Both the position numbers and the translations under genes were made by a program. The notes below the pieces were generated by a model. That model searched no databases and was not told where the DNA came from. It saw only the letters and a list, made by a program, of their open reading frames with translations. Of a DNA stretch of 64,000 nt, positions 25,555 to 34,292 are shown one piece after another (the first letter of the stretch is position 1; each line of letters begins with the position of its first letter). Source of the DNA: UBA10329 sp964500205. Its GTDB lineage: Bacteria; Bacteroidota; Bacteroidia; UBA10329. The stretch is taken from NCBI GenBank assembly GCA_964500205.1, contig CAZCNS010000009.1, forward strand, positions 62,001 to 126,000, given 5' to 3'.

Positions 25555-27678
25555 AAAAAGAAAAAAGTGAAAGAGCGGACGGAAATAAAGAGAAGAGTCT
25601 ATCTGGCCTATGGCCTGATGGTCTTCTTTGCGTTCGCCATCGTGGCGCAGGTCGCCAACGTGCAGCTCGTGGAGGGTGAGGAATGGCGCGGAAAGGCCCA
25701 GACGCAGACCACACGTTTCGAGACTATTGAGGCAACACGTGGCAACATCTTCGCGGAGGACGGCAGCCTGCTTGCCACCTCCAAACCCATTTATGAGGTG
25801 CGCTGGGATGCCGCTGTCGAGACCATTTCAGACGAGCTTTTCAATGACAGTGTAGGTGCGCTGGCCGCTGGTCTTTCGCGCATATTCAATGACCGCAGTC
25901 GCGAATCGTGGAAGCGTGAACTGATCCAGGCGCGCAACAGCGGCAACCGCTATCACCTTATCAAAAGGAACATCGAACATGCCGAACTGAAGCGCATGAA
26001 GTTGCTGCCGCTGTTCAATAAGGGTCGTTTCAAGAGCGGCATCATCATCATTCAGAAGAGTCGTAGGGCCAAGCCTTTCCGCGAACTGGCATCCCGCACC
26101 ATCGGCTACGACCGCCCTGGCTACCGCGTTGGGCTGGAGGGCGCTTACACTGAGGAGCTTGGTGGTGTCAATGGCAAGCGGCTCATGCAAAAGATCTCTG
26201 GAGGGGTGTGGAAACCGCTGGCCGATGCCAACGAAATCGAGCCGCAGGACGGCATGGACCTCGTCACCAGCATCGACATCAACATTCAGGATGTGGCCGA
26301 ATCCGCGCTGGAGACACAGCTACGAAAGAGTGGCGCACAGTCTGGCTGCGTGGTGCTGATGGAGGTGCAGACCGGCCTCATCAAGGCCATCGCCAACCTC
26401 ACGCTGCAAGATGACGGCAGCTATCAAGAGACCTACAACTATGCGATCGGTGCGGCCACTGAGCCAGGTTCCACATTCAAGTTGGCGAGTATCATCTGCC
26501 TGCTGGAGGACGGGCACGTGGACCTCTCAGATACCGTGGATATTGAAGGGGGTGTCAAGGTGTTTCACAAGGACAAGATGGAAGACAGCAAAACAGGGCA
26601 GTACAATCGGATAACGGTGGCAAAGGCTTTCGAGATAAGCAGCAATGTCGGTATCGCCAAGCTGATGGATTTCCACTATGCGAGAAAAAGCGCGGATTTC
26701 ACCAAAAGAATAGAGAAAATGAGGCTTAATAAGCCCCTTGGACTTGAGATTCCTGGTGAGCCTTCGCCCTTTATAAAGAATAATGTGGACGAAAGTCAGA
26801 AATGGTCGGGCACGTCAATCGCGTGGATGAGCATCGGATACGAAATGCTCATGACACCTATGCAGATGCTGGCATTCTACAACGCAGTAGCGAATGACGG
26901 TGTGCTGGTCAAACCACGATTTGTACAGGCAATCAAGAAGCATGGTCGGGTAGTCAAGGAGTTCGATAGGGAAGTACTTGTTGAGAGAATCTGTTCAAAG
27001 CGCACATTGACTGCGGTTCGAGGTCTGCTGGAAGGTGTTGTTGAAAGGGGTACTGCAAGCAATCTGCGCCACGCGGAGTACCAAATCGCTGGCAAAACTG
27101 GTACAGCACAGATTGCATCCGATGGCAAGGGTTACTCCCAAGGTGGGGTCAAAACTCACAGAGCATCGTTCGTAGGATACTTTCCTGCTGATAATCCGCG
27201 ATATAGTTGCATAGTTGTCATCAGTAAACCGAAAGGGGCGTACTACGGAAACGCAGTAGCGGGACCCGTATTCAAGGAGATCAGCGACAAGGTCTATTCC
27301 ACACAGCTGAAAATGCACCCCACGTTGGTGACCGATACCACGATGTTGGCTTCGCGAGCGCCTTCCTCTAAAGTGACCCGTAATGCCGACCTGCAAAAAG
27401 CACTGGGCACAGTGGGAGTCGAGGCCATTGTGGCCGCTCCGGATGCCGAGTGGGCAGCGCCTCAATCACGGCAGGACTCGCTGCTGCTTGTGGCCCGCAC
27501 ACTGCAGGAGAATCTGATTCCGCGAGTCGTTGGCATGGGCGCGATGGATGCCATTTTTCTCTTGGAGAATTTGGGGTTACAGGTACGAATGGTCGGGTCA
27601 GGAGTAGTGCGGAGACAATCCATCATACCTGGGACACGCGCCACCAAAGGCCGCGAAATCATTATTGAATTATCGTGA
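25549..27678 (+). CDS. ftsI: Peptidoglycan D,D-transpeptidase FtsI (PBP3) with PASTA domain
   Basis: Septal transpeptidase of 709 residues. One membrane helix (about 18-38), then the dimerisation domain, then the transpeptidase with active Ser308 in GSTFK (308-311 STFK), SSN at 364-366 and KTG at 516-518. A PASTA-like domain ends the protein (IPRVVGMGAMDAIFLLENLG onward). The first possible start is GTG at 25549, within the right arm of the adjoining repeat; GTG at 25567 is an alternative. There is no ATG nearby, so the insertion has changed the native start region. It overlaps murE by four bases. Confidence 0.95.
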   Translation: MVKKKKVKERTEIKRRVYLAYGLMVFFAFAIVAQVANVQLVEGEEWRGKAQTQTTRFETIEATRGNIFAEDGSLLATSKPIYEVRWDAAVETISDELFNDSVGALAAGLSRIFNDRSRESWKRELIQARNSGNRYHLIKRNIEHAELKRMKLLPLFNKGRFKSGIIIIQKSRRAKPFRELASRTIGYDRPGYRVGLEGAYTEELGGVNGKRLMQKISGGVWKPLADANEIEPQDGMDLVTSIDINIQDVAESALETQLRKSGAQSGCVVLMEVQTGLIKAIANLTLQDDGSYQETYNYAIGAATEPGSTFKLASIICLLEDGHVDLSDTVDIEGGVKVFHKDKMEDSKTGQYNRITVAKAFEISSNVGIAKLMDFHYARKSADFTKRIEKMRLNKPLGLEIPGEPSPFIKNNVDESQKWSGTSIAWMSIGYEMLMTPMQMLAFYNAVANDGVLVKPRFVQAIKKHGRVVKEFDREVLVERICSKRTLTAVRGLLEGVVERGTASNLRHAEYQIAGKTGTAQIASDGKGYSQGGVKTHRASFVGYFPADNPRYSCIVVISKPKGAYYGNAVAGPVFKEISDKVYSTQLKMHPTLVTDTTMLASRAPSSKVTRNADLQKALGTVGVEAIVAAPDAEWAAPQSRQDSLLLVARTLQENLIPRVVGMGAMDAIFLLENLGLQVRMVGSGVVRRQSIIPGTRATKGREIIIELS

Positions 27679-29132
27679 AACTGTTAAAAGACATACTCTA
27701 CAAAGCGGGCCTTGAGGAGGTCGTGGGTTCTACCAACGTGGCCATCGAGAGCGTGTGCATCGACTCGCGGTTGGCGAAGAAGTTCAGTCTGTTCATTGCG
27801 GTGAGCGGCACGCAGGTGGATGGCCACGAGTTTATCGACAAGGCCATTGCGCAGGGTGCGCTCGCCATCGTGTGCGAGAAACTTCCTGCCGAATTGAAGA
27901 AGGAAGTGAACTACGTCCAGGTCAAGGACAGCCGCTATGCCGCAGGGGTCATCGCCAGCAATTTCTATGATAACCCTTCAGAGAAACTGAAACTGGTGGG
28001 CGTTACGGGCACCAACGGCAAGACCACCGTTGCCACGCTGCTCTACCAGCTTTTCCGCGACCTCGGTTACAGCGTGGGGCTGCTCTCCACAGTGCGGAAT
28101 CTTGTGAATGGAAAGGAACTTTCGGCCACGCACACCACGCCCGATCCCATCACCCTCAACGCGCTGCTGGCTGATATGGTGAACGCGGGATGCAGCCACG
28201 TGTTCATGGAGGTGAGCAGCCATGCCTTGCATCAGCAACGGGTTGCGGGCGTGCAGTTCGCTGGCGGAGTCTTCACCAACATCACCCACGACCACCTCGA
28301 CTACCACGGCACCTTCAAGGAGTACATCGCGGCTAAGAAAATGCTGTTCGACATGCTGCCCGCCAAGGCATTCGCGCTGGTGAACATGGACGACCGCAAT
28401 GGCGATGTGATGCTGCAGAACACCCGCGCCCGTGTGGTCACTTTCGGTCTCCGCAGCATGGCCGACCGCAAGGCGAAAGTGTTGGAGAACAACATCACGG
28501 GCCTCATACTCAACATGGATGGGCAGGAGGTGATATCGCGCCTCATCGGTTCGTTCAACGCCTACAATCTGTTGGCGGTGTATGCTGCTGCTATTGAATT
28601 GAAGGAGGAGAAATTGCAGGTGCTCACGGCCCTAAGCAACCTGCGTCCGCCCGATGGCCGCTTCGAGTTCGTGAAGGCGGGCAATGGCATCATCGGTATT
28701 GTGGATTACGCCCACACGCCCGATGCTTTACATAATTTGCTGGACACGGTTAACGGCCTTCGCGGCAACGGCAAGCTCATCACCGTGGTGGGCTGTGGTG
28801 GCGACCGCGACAAGACCAAACGTCCCGAGATGGCCCGCATCGCGGCAGAGGCCAGTGATAAGGTCATCCTCACCTCAGACAATCCGCGCAGCGAACAGCC
28901 AGAGGCTATCCTCAATGATATGCGAAAGGGCCTCGACCCAGTGACTGTGCGCAAAGCCCTGAGTATCACCGACCGCGCGGAGGCCATCCGCACGGCCTGC
29001 ATGTTTGCTGCAGCGGGAGACATCATCGTGGTGGCAGGCAAAGGCCACGAGAAATATCAAGAGATCAACGGGGTGAAACACCCATTTGATGACCTCGAAG
29101 TGCTGCGCACTAACCTCAACCTGACCGCCTGA
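27675..29132 (+). CDS. murE: UDP-MurNAc-tripeptide ligase MurE
   Basis: Adds the third residue of the peptidoglycan stem peptide. 485 residues in three Mur-ligase domains: ATP loop GTNGKTT at 112-118, central HDHLDYHG and ENMDDRN-like region, and a C-terminal domain with DNPR at 402-405, which indicates meso-diaminopimelate as the substrate. The GTG start at 27675 overlaps the ftsI stop, giving translational coupling. mraY follows three bases later. Confidence 0.96.
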   Translation: MKLLKDILYKAGLEEVVGSTNVAIESVCIDSRLAKKFSLFIAVSGTQVDGHEFIDKAIAQGALAIVCEKLPAELKKEVNYVQVKDSRYAAGVIASNFYDNPSEKLKLVGVTGTNGKTTVATLLYQLFRDLGYSVGLLSTVRNLVNGKELSATHTTPDPITLNALLADMVNAGCSHVFMEVSSHALHQQRVAGVQFAGGVFTNITHDHLDYHGTFKEYIAAKKMLFDMLPAKAFALVNMDDRNGDVMLQNTRARVVTFGLRSMADRKAKVLENNITGLILNMDGQEVISRLIGSFNAYNLLAVYAAAIELKEEKLQVLTALSNLRPPDGRFEFVKAGNGIIGIVDYAHTPDALHNLLDTVNGLRGNGKLITVVGCGGDRDKTKRPEMARIAAEASDKVILTSDNPRSEQPEAILNDMRKGLDPVTVRKALSITDRAEAIRTACMFAAAGDIIVVAGKGHEKYQEINGVKHPFDDLEVLRTNLNLTA

Positions 29133-29135
29133 GCC

Positions 29136-30398
29136 ATGCTGTATTATCTCTTCCAGTTCCTTGATGTGCAGTTCGACATCCCCGGGGCGGGCGTGTTCCA
29201 GTACATCTCGTTCCGCGCTGCGATGAGCATCATCACCTCGTTGGTGATCTCGATGCTCATCGGGAAGCGTATCATCCAGTATCTGCAACTGAAGCAGGTA
29301 GGCGAGATCATCCGCGACCTCGACCTGGAGGGGCAGATGAAGAAGAAGGGCACGCCCACCATGGGCGGTATCATCATCCTCGCCAGCATTATCATTCCTG
29401 TGCTGCTGTTCGCACGGCTGGACAATATCTACGTCATTCTAATGCTTGTGAGCACGGTGTGGCTGGGCGCTATCGGCTTTGCGGATGACTACATCAAGGT
29501 GTTCAAAAAGAACAAGGAAGGATTGGCGGGCCGCTTCAAGATCCTCGGTCAGGTGGGCATCGGCATCATCGTGGGGGCCACGCTCTACATGAACGATTCG
29601 GTGCTGGTGAAGAACCGGATCAGCGAAGGTGGACGGACGATTGAAGTGAGCGTTGACGGGGAAATGACCGAGCTGACCACCGCCCCCAAATTCTCCGAGT
29701 CGGAGCACACGCTCATCACCACCATCCCGTTCGTCAAGAACAACGAGTTCGACTACAGCTCGCTGCTCTTTTTCATGGGCGACAAGGCGAAGGACTGGGG
29801 CTGGCTGGTGTTCATCCCCATCGTCATCTTCATTGTGACGGCCGTGAGCAACGGGGCGAACCTGACAGATGGTCTGGATGGCCTCGCGACAGGCACTTCG
29901 GCCATCATCGGGGTGACGCTGGCCTTGCTGGCGTGGGTTTCGGGCAACATCATCTTCGCAGACTACTTGAATATCATGTACATACCTGGCTCTGGCGAGC
30001 TGGTGGTCTATATCGCGGCCTTCGTGGGCGCATGCGTGGGCTTCCTGTGGTACAACCAATATCCCGCGCAGGTCTTCATGGGCGACACGGGCAGTCTGGC
30101 ACTGGGCGGCATCATCGCGGTGTTCGCCATCATGATCCGCAAGGAGCTGCTCATTCCCATCCTCTGTGGAATCTTCCTCGCAGAGAACCTGTCGGTGATG
30201 GCGCAGGTCAGCTATTTCAAGTTACAGAAACGCAGACGAGGCTTGGAATATGCGCAGACCAACCGCCTGTTCCGCATGGCCCCGCTGCACCACCATTTCC
30301 AGAAACTGGGCATGCACGAGGTGAAGATTGTGGGGAGGTTTTGGATCGTGGGCATCATGCTGGCGGTGCTCACGGTCGTCACGCTCAAACTGAGATAG
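29136..30398 (+). CDS. mraY: Phospho-MurNAc-pentapeptide transferase MraY
   Basis: Integral membrane enzyme that moves phospho-MurNAc-pentapeptide to undecaprenyl phosphate, forming lipid I. 420 residues with about ten helices. Signatures: GTPTMGG near 69, GFADDYIKV with the Mg-binding Asp pair, NLTDGLDGLA, NQYPAQVFMGDTGSLALGG and the HHHFQKLG loop. The length is typical of Bacteroidota MraY, which has an extra periplasmic loop (about 150-230). Repeat sequences, not a gene, fill the space to murD. Confidence 0.96.
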   Translation: MLYYLFQFLDVQFDIPGAGVFQYISFRAAMSIITSLVISMLIGKRIIQYLQLKQVGEIIRDLDLEGQMKKKGTPTMGGIIILASIIIPVLLFARLDNIYVILMLVSTVWLGAIGFADDYIKVFKKNKEGLAGRFKILGQVGIGIIVGATLYMNDSVLVKNRISEGGRTIEVSVDGEMTELTTAPKFSESEHTLITTIPFVKNNEFDYSSLLFFMGDKAKDWGWLVFIPIVIFIVTAVSNGANLTDGLDGLATGTSAIIGVTLALLAWVSGNIIFADYLNIMYIPGSGELVVYIAAFVGACVGFLWYNQYPAQVFMGDTGSLALGGIIAVFAIMIRKELLIPILCGIFLAENLSVMAQVSYFKLQKRRRGLEYAQTNRLFRMAPLHHHFQKLGMHEVKIVGRFWIVGIMLAVLTVVTLKLR

Positions 30399-30400
30399 AG

Positions 30401-30487
30401 AATTGAAAATGGAGAATAGAAAATGGTCAGGATGTGATGGGGTTGCGGGGTGCGGACACTCGTCTACCGTCCCCCGTCCCTCGTCCC
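30401..30487. repeat. Two repeat families between mraY and murD
   Basis: An A-rich GAAAATGG string (30401-30426) and a CGTCCC-type string (30467-30487). The first relates to the repeats at 1457, 31218 and 57506; the second to those at 24401 and 56808. Together they occupy most of the 102-base gap; an open frame from 30450 through the second repeat is in phase with murD but is not part of the family. Confidence 0.65.
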
Positions 30488-30500
30488 TTCAATCAGGAAA

Positions 30501-31913
30501 ATGAAACAGAAAGTAGTCATACTCGGTGGTGGTGAGAGCGGCACAGGTGCTGCCTATCTCGCTATGCGCAAGGGCATGGCCGTGTTCCTCTCTGACAAAG
30601 GGAAGTTGAAGGAGAAGTATGCTGCCCAACTCCGCGAATGGAACATTGATTTTGAGGAGGGACAACATTCAGAGGAAATGATTCTAACGGCCGACCTCAT
30701 CATCAAAAGCCCAGGTATTCCTGACACTGCACCGCTGGTGATGAAGCTGCGTGAAAATGGCACGCCAGTCATCTCGGAGATCGAGTTCGCCCTGCGCCAC
30801 ACGGAGGCCAAGGTCATTGGTATCACGGGCACGAACGGCAAGACCACGACTACGCTGCTGACGTATCACATGCTGAAGAAGGCGGGATTGAACGTTTGTC
30901 TGGCCGGCAATGTGGGTCAGAGTCTCGCACGGCAAGTGGCCGATGAAACGTTCGACTATCTCGTACTGGAACTCAGCAGTTTCCAGCTTGATGACATGCC
31001 CGAAAGCCGCATCAACTATGCTGTGCTGCTCAACATCACGCCCGACCATCTGGACCGCTACGGCACAATGGACAGGTATATCACATCGAAGTTCCGCATC
31101 ACGCGCAATCAGACCGCAGACGATGTCTTCATCTACTGCGCAGACGATGAGAATATCACCAATTGGATGTCATCCAATTCCATTGAGGCGAAGGCGTATC
31201 CTTTCTCGCTCTCGCCAGAAAATGGAAAATGGAAAATTGAAAATGGCGGGAATGATCCACCCACGGAACAATCATCAATCATCAATCATCAATCATCACT
31301 TCTCGAGGGCGCATTTCTCGAAAACGACATCATCCACATACAAATCAATAACACCACAACCACCATGACCATCCACGAACTCGCACTGCAAGGCAGGCAC
31401 AATACTTATAACTCGATGGCTGCGGGCATCATCGGACGGGTGCTCGATCTGCGCAAGGACATCGTGCGGGAGAGCCTTGGCGATTTCACGGCTGTGGAAC
31501 ACCGCCTCGAAAGCGTCTGCAAGGTGAACGGTATCGAGTTCGTCAACGATTCGAAGGCCACGAACATCAACTCCACGTGGTACGCATTGGAATGCCAGAG
31601 TGCGCCCCTTATCTGGATTGTGGGTGGGGTCGATAAGGGCAACGACTACGCGATGGTGGAGCAGTTGGTGCGCGACAAGGTGAAGGCCATCATCTGCCTC
31701 GGCCTCGATAACGAGAAGATTCACCGTGCATTCGAGGGCATCGTGGAGACCATTGTGGACACGACCTCGGCAGAGGAAGCGGTGCGCACGGCCTACTACC
31801 TCGGCAAGAAGGGCGACACCGTGCTACTGTCACCCGCCTGTGCCAGCTTCGACCTCTTCGAGAGCTACGAGGACAGGGGACGGCAGTTCAAGGCAGCGGT
31901 GCGGGGATTGTGA
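30501..31913 (+). CDS. murD: UDP-MurNAc-L-Ala:D-Glu ligase MurD, with repeat insertion
   Basis: Adds D-Glu to UDP-MurNAc-Ala. Start at the ATG at 30501, preceded by AGGAAA and followed by the N-terminal Rossmann VVILGGGESGTG; the open frame upstream is repeat DNA. ATP loop GTNGKTT is at 110-116, followed by NITPDHLDRYG and the C-terminal NDSKATN, SPACASFDLF and ESYEDRG. Between the central and C-terminal domains, about residues 239-268 are encoded by repeats (31216-31305), which makes the protein roughly 20-30 residues longer than usual. The frame is intact, so the insertion is probably tolerated in a surface loop. Confidence 0.95.
   Translation: MKQKVVILGGGESGTGAAYLAMRKGMAVFLSDKGKLKEKYAAQLREWNIDFEEGQHSEEMILTADLIIKSPGIPDTAPLVMKLRENGTPVISEIEFALRHTEAKVIGITGTNGKTTTTLLTYHMLKKAGLNVCLAGNVGQSLARQVADETFDYLVLELSSFQLDDMPESRINYAVLLNITPDHLDRYGTMDRYITSKFRITRNQTADDVFIYCADDENITNWMSSNSIEAKAYPFSLSPENGKWKIENGGNDPPTEQSSIINHQSSLLEGAFLENDIIHIQINNTTTTMTIHELALQGRHNTYNSMAAGIIGRVLDLRKDIVRESLGDFTAVEHRLESVCKVNGIEFVNDSKATNINSTWYALECQSAPLIWIVGGVDKGNDYAMVEQLVRDKVKAIICLGLDNEKIHRAFEGIVETIVDTTSAEEAVRTAYYLGKKGDTVLLSPACASFDLFESYEDRGRQFKAAVRGL
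31216..31305. repeat. In-frame repeat insertion in murD with four ATCATCA heptamers
   Basis: A GAAAATGG-type string (31218-31245) and, after a short spacer, four exact tandem copies of ATCATCA (31271-31298). The translation reads ENGKWKIENGG and SSIINHQSSLLEG, which is unlike Mur ligases. Seven is not a multiple of three, so gain or loss of one copy would shift the frame of this essential gene. Confidence 0.75.
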
Positions 31914-31953
31914 CCCCTCCTGACCTCCCCCAAGGGGAGGGAATTCGGAGGGA
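31914..31953. repeat. CCTCCCC/GGGGAGG hairpin after murD
   Basis: CCTCCCCCAAGGGGAGG (31924-31940) forms a GC hairpin starting about ten bases after the murD stop; GGAGGGAG follows. There is no T-run. It marks the left edge of the accessory insertion in the dcw cluster. Confidence 0.55.
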
Positions 31954-31972
31954 GATGTGGGGGAGTGTGTAA

Positions 31973-32623
31973 ATGTTGAACGATTCATATATGAATTCAA
32001 TGAAGTTCATCCTATTAAACATCATGGTCATGTTTGGCTTGAATGTGTTTGGGCAGAACAGAAAAGTTGAGAAAACTTTTCGTGAGAGTCAGCACTTGAT
32101 CTTCCCCATAGTCAAAGCGCAGTTAGAAAATGAATTTTCAATAATGAAGTTGAATAATGACGATGAACCACTTTATCGAAAAATTTCAGGTGATCTATTA
32201 TGCTTCTATGGAATTGTCCGAGGCAGCCATTTCGAACTTCTTCTGCGCAAGCAAATTCCTAAGAGCATGAATATAGAAAAGGTAGAAAAAATTGCACTTG
32301 GGAACATGATTAAAATCATTAATAATGAATTGCAAATACAGCAGACCGCTTTCGGTGCAATTGGACTTACGTGTGGCGGGACACATGAGGCCGCACTTAT
32401 ACTTCTGCCAGAAGTATGGGATATAATGAAGGAGAAAATCGGTGATGTGATAGCCTTTACCGTTCCTTCTAAGGATTTGTTCATTTGTGTGAATGCGATG
32501 GATGATATGCAGGTTAAAGAACTGAAGCGGCTTATCGAACAGGTGCATAATGGTGGACAATCCTTGCTTTCAAAGATAATCTACAAATACCAGAATGATA
32601 AGATTACAGTTTTGATTCATTGA
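31973..32623 (+). CDS. Exported protein, possibly DUF1444/YtpQ-like
   Basis: A product of up to 216 residues; starts at 31991 or 32000 would put the signal peptide (MKFILLNIMVMFGLNVFGQ) at the N-terminus. The C-terminal half (THEAALILLP, then IGDVIAFTVPSKDLFICVN) resembles the end of DUF1444/YtpQ proteins; the resemblance is by eye only. Its codons are visibly richer in A and T than those of the neighbouring murein genes, suggesting later arrival. It lies 60 bases after murD and 13 before the DUF1016 gene. Function unknown. Confidence 0.6.
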   Translation: MLNDSYMNSMKFILLNIMVMFGLNVFGQNRKVEKTFRESQHLIFPIVKAQLENEFSIMKLNNDDEPLYRKISGDLLCFYGIVRGSHFELLLRKQIPKSMNIEKVEKIALGNMIKIINNELQIQQTAFGAIGLTCGGTHEAALILLPEVWDIMKEKIGDVIAFTVPSKDLFICVNAMDDMQVKELKRLIEQVHNGGQSLLSKIIYKYQNDKITVLIH

Positions 32624-32636
32624 TAATCTACAAGTG

Positions 32637-33677
32637 ATGGTGAGAAGAACGGACAGAACGGGAGTGCCGAAAGCCGAAGCGGTGGTTTCGGATGCGGGTC
32701 TGTTCTCCGAACTCTCGCATCTGATCGAGCAGAGCCGCCAACAGGTGGCCATGTACGCCAACAGCACCCTCACCGTGCTGTTCTGGCAGATAGGCAAGCG
32801 CATCAATGAGGAAGTGCTTCAAAATCAACGCGCTGAATACGGGAAGCAGATTGTGCCGACACTGTCGGCACAATTGGAGGCACGGCATGGGCGGAACTTC
32901 ACAGAGAAGAATGTGAGGAGGATGATGCAGTTCGCTGAGGTTTTTCCCGATTTTGAGATTGTCGTTCCACTGGCACGACAATTAAGCTGGTCACATTTTT
33001 TAATCCTCATCCCCTTAAAATCAGAGGAGGCCAAATACTTCTACGCTCAGAAGGCAGTTGAGGAGCAATGGAGCAAAAGAGAGCTACGCAAACAAGTAGA
33101 AAATAAAGTCTTCGAGCGTACGGCCATTGCCAACACGCAGGTTGCACCGACTGGCAGAGTGCCCGTCAACACCTTCAAAGACCCGTATTTGCTGGATTTT
33201 CTGGGATTGCCGAGCGGTTACTTGGAAAAAGACATTGAAACGGCCATTCTGGGCGACCTGGAAAGGTTCATCCTTGAATTGGGCAAAGGCTTCGCATTTG
33301 TGGAACGGCAGAAAAGAATGATAATAGACGGGGAGGATTTTTACCTCGACCTGCTGTTCTATCACCGTTCGCTCAAAAGACTGGTAGCCATAGAGCTGAA
33401 GCTCGGCAGGTTTCAGGCGAAGCACAAAGGGCAGATGGAACTCTACCTGAAATGGCTTGACAGGCACGAGCGCGAAGAAGGCGAGGAGGCCCCCATAGGG
33501 CTGATACTCTGCGCGGAGAGCAGCAGGGAGCAGGTCGAATTGCTGGAAATGCACAAGGACGGCATCATGGTGGCGGAATACTGGACGGAACTACCGCCCA
33601 AGAAGGAACTTGAAGAGAAGTTGCACATGGCATTGATAGACGCCAAAGAGCGGTTTGAACGAAAGAAACTCCTGTGA
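32637..33677 (+). CDS. DUF1016/YhcG-family PDDEXK nuclease protein
   Basis: A 346-residue protein. The N-terminal DUF1016 domain (about 15-150) shows VLFWQIGKRINEEV and NVRRMMQFAEVFPD; the C-terminal domain (about 180-330) has a PD-(D/E)XK-like core, FYLDLLFYHRSLKRLVAIEL followed by KLG, with D, E and K in place. The family is common near restriction systems and mobile DNA. Activity is unproven. A GTG one codon upstream (32634) is a possible start. It is unrelated to cell-wall synthesis and forms a cargo-like pair with the preceding gene. Confidence 0.88.
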   Translation: MVRRTDRTGVPKAEAVVSDAGLFSELSHLIEQSRQQVAMYANSTLTVLFWQIGKRINEEVLQNQRAEYGKQIVPTLSAQLEARHGRNFTEKNVRRMMQFAEVFPDFEIVVPLARQLSWSHFLILIPLKSEEAKYFYAQKAVEEQWSKRELRKQVENKVFERTAIANTQVAPTGRVPVNTFKDPYLLDFLGLPSGYLEKDIETAILGDLERFILELGKGFAFVERQKRMIIDGEDFYLDLLFYHRSLKRLVAIELKLGRFQAKHKGQMELYLKWLDRHEREEGEEAPIGLILCAESSREQVELLEMHKDGIMVAEYWTELPPKKELEEKLHMALIDAKERFERKKLL

Positions 33678-33705
33678 TAAGTCACCATTTGAAAATCAAA
33701 TCACA

Positions 33706-34242
33706 ATGAAAGACCATAAGAAAGAAATCCTCTCTGCTATCGAAAAGCGGGAGTTCAGCATTGCAGACCTGCGCAGGCAGATCATCGACAACAGCACCCG
33801 CGACCTGAGCGGTTCGGACCATAGGATGGAGCATGTAGGCACGGTGAACGGTATAGAGTTTATCAACGATTCGGGCGCCACCACTGCGTCCCTCGCTTGG
33901 TTCAGCCTTGAGCGGATCGAAGGCGAGGCCATCTGGATCGTGGGCAGTCTACAGGAGGGGCAGGACTATTCGGACCTCAAGGAACTGGTGCAAGGTAAGG
34001 TAAAGGGCATCGTCTGCCTCGGCCGCGAGAGCAGCAAGGTCTATAAGACGTTCATGGCCTGCACGGAGGTCATCGTGGGGGCCAGCACGGCCGAAGAGGC
34101 GGTGCGGGCGGCCCTCGCCCTTGCCAAATCTGGACAGAAGGTCATCTTCTCACCCGCATGCCCAAGCCATGACCTGTTTGAGAGTTATGAGGACAGGGGA
34201 AATCAGTTTGTCAAGGCCGTTCAGAAGCTGATGAACGGATGA
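33706..34242 (+). CDS. Stand-alone paralogue of the MurD C-terminal domain
   Basis: A 178-residue protein. After a charged helical N-terminus (1-40) it aligns with the MurD C-terminal (glutamate-binding) domain: HRMEHVGTVNGIEFINDSGA against HRLESVCKVNGIEFVNDSKA, and later SPACPSHDLFESYEDRGNQF against SPACASFDLFESYEDRGRQF. By eye about half of the residues are the same. It lacks the UDP-binding and ATP-binding domains altogether, and the Lys of the MurD motif NDSKATN is Gly (NDSGATT). It cannot be a ligase alone. The reading frame is intact. It might modulate MurD, bind precursors, or be a decaying duplicate. An open frame extends 17 codons upstream to 33655. Confidence 0.85.
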   Translation: MKDHKKEILSAIEKREFSIADLRRQIIDNSTRDLSGSDHRMEHVGTVNGIEFINDSGATTASLAWFSLERIEGEAIWIVGSLQEGQDYSDLKELVQGKVKGIVCLGRESSKVYKTFMACTEVIVGASTAEEAVRAALALAKSGQKVIFSPACPSHDLFESYEDRGNQFVKAVQKLMNG

Positions 34243-34292
34243 AATCGAACCAACCCAAACACAGATGAAACCCGACCCCGAAGGTGTCAAAC

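Noticed and set aside
30450..30500. Seventeen extra N-terminal codons for MurD
   Set aside because: They are formed by the CGTCCC repeat; the ATG at 30501 has an AGGAAA before it and starts the Rossmann motif at the expected place.
31271..31298. ATCATCA tandem repeat as a CRISPR or origin iteron
   Set aside because: It is coding, in frame within murD, and only seven bases long per unit, with no dnaA or rep gene nearby.
33706..34242. MurD-like frame as a frameshifted pseudogene of a full murD
   Set aside because: Upstream DNA encodes the DUF1016 protein, with no trace of the first two Mur domains, and the frame is open with conserved motifs.
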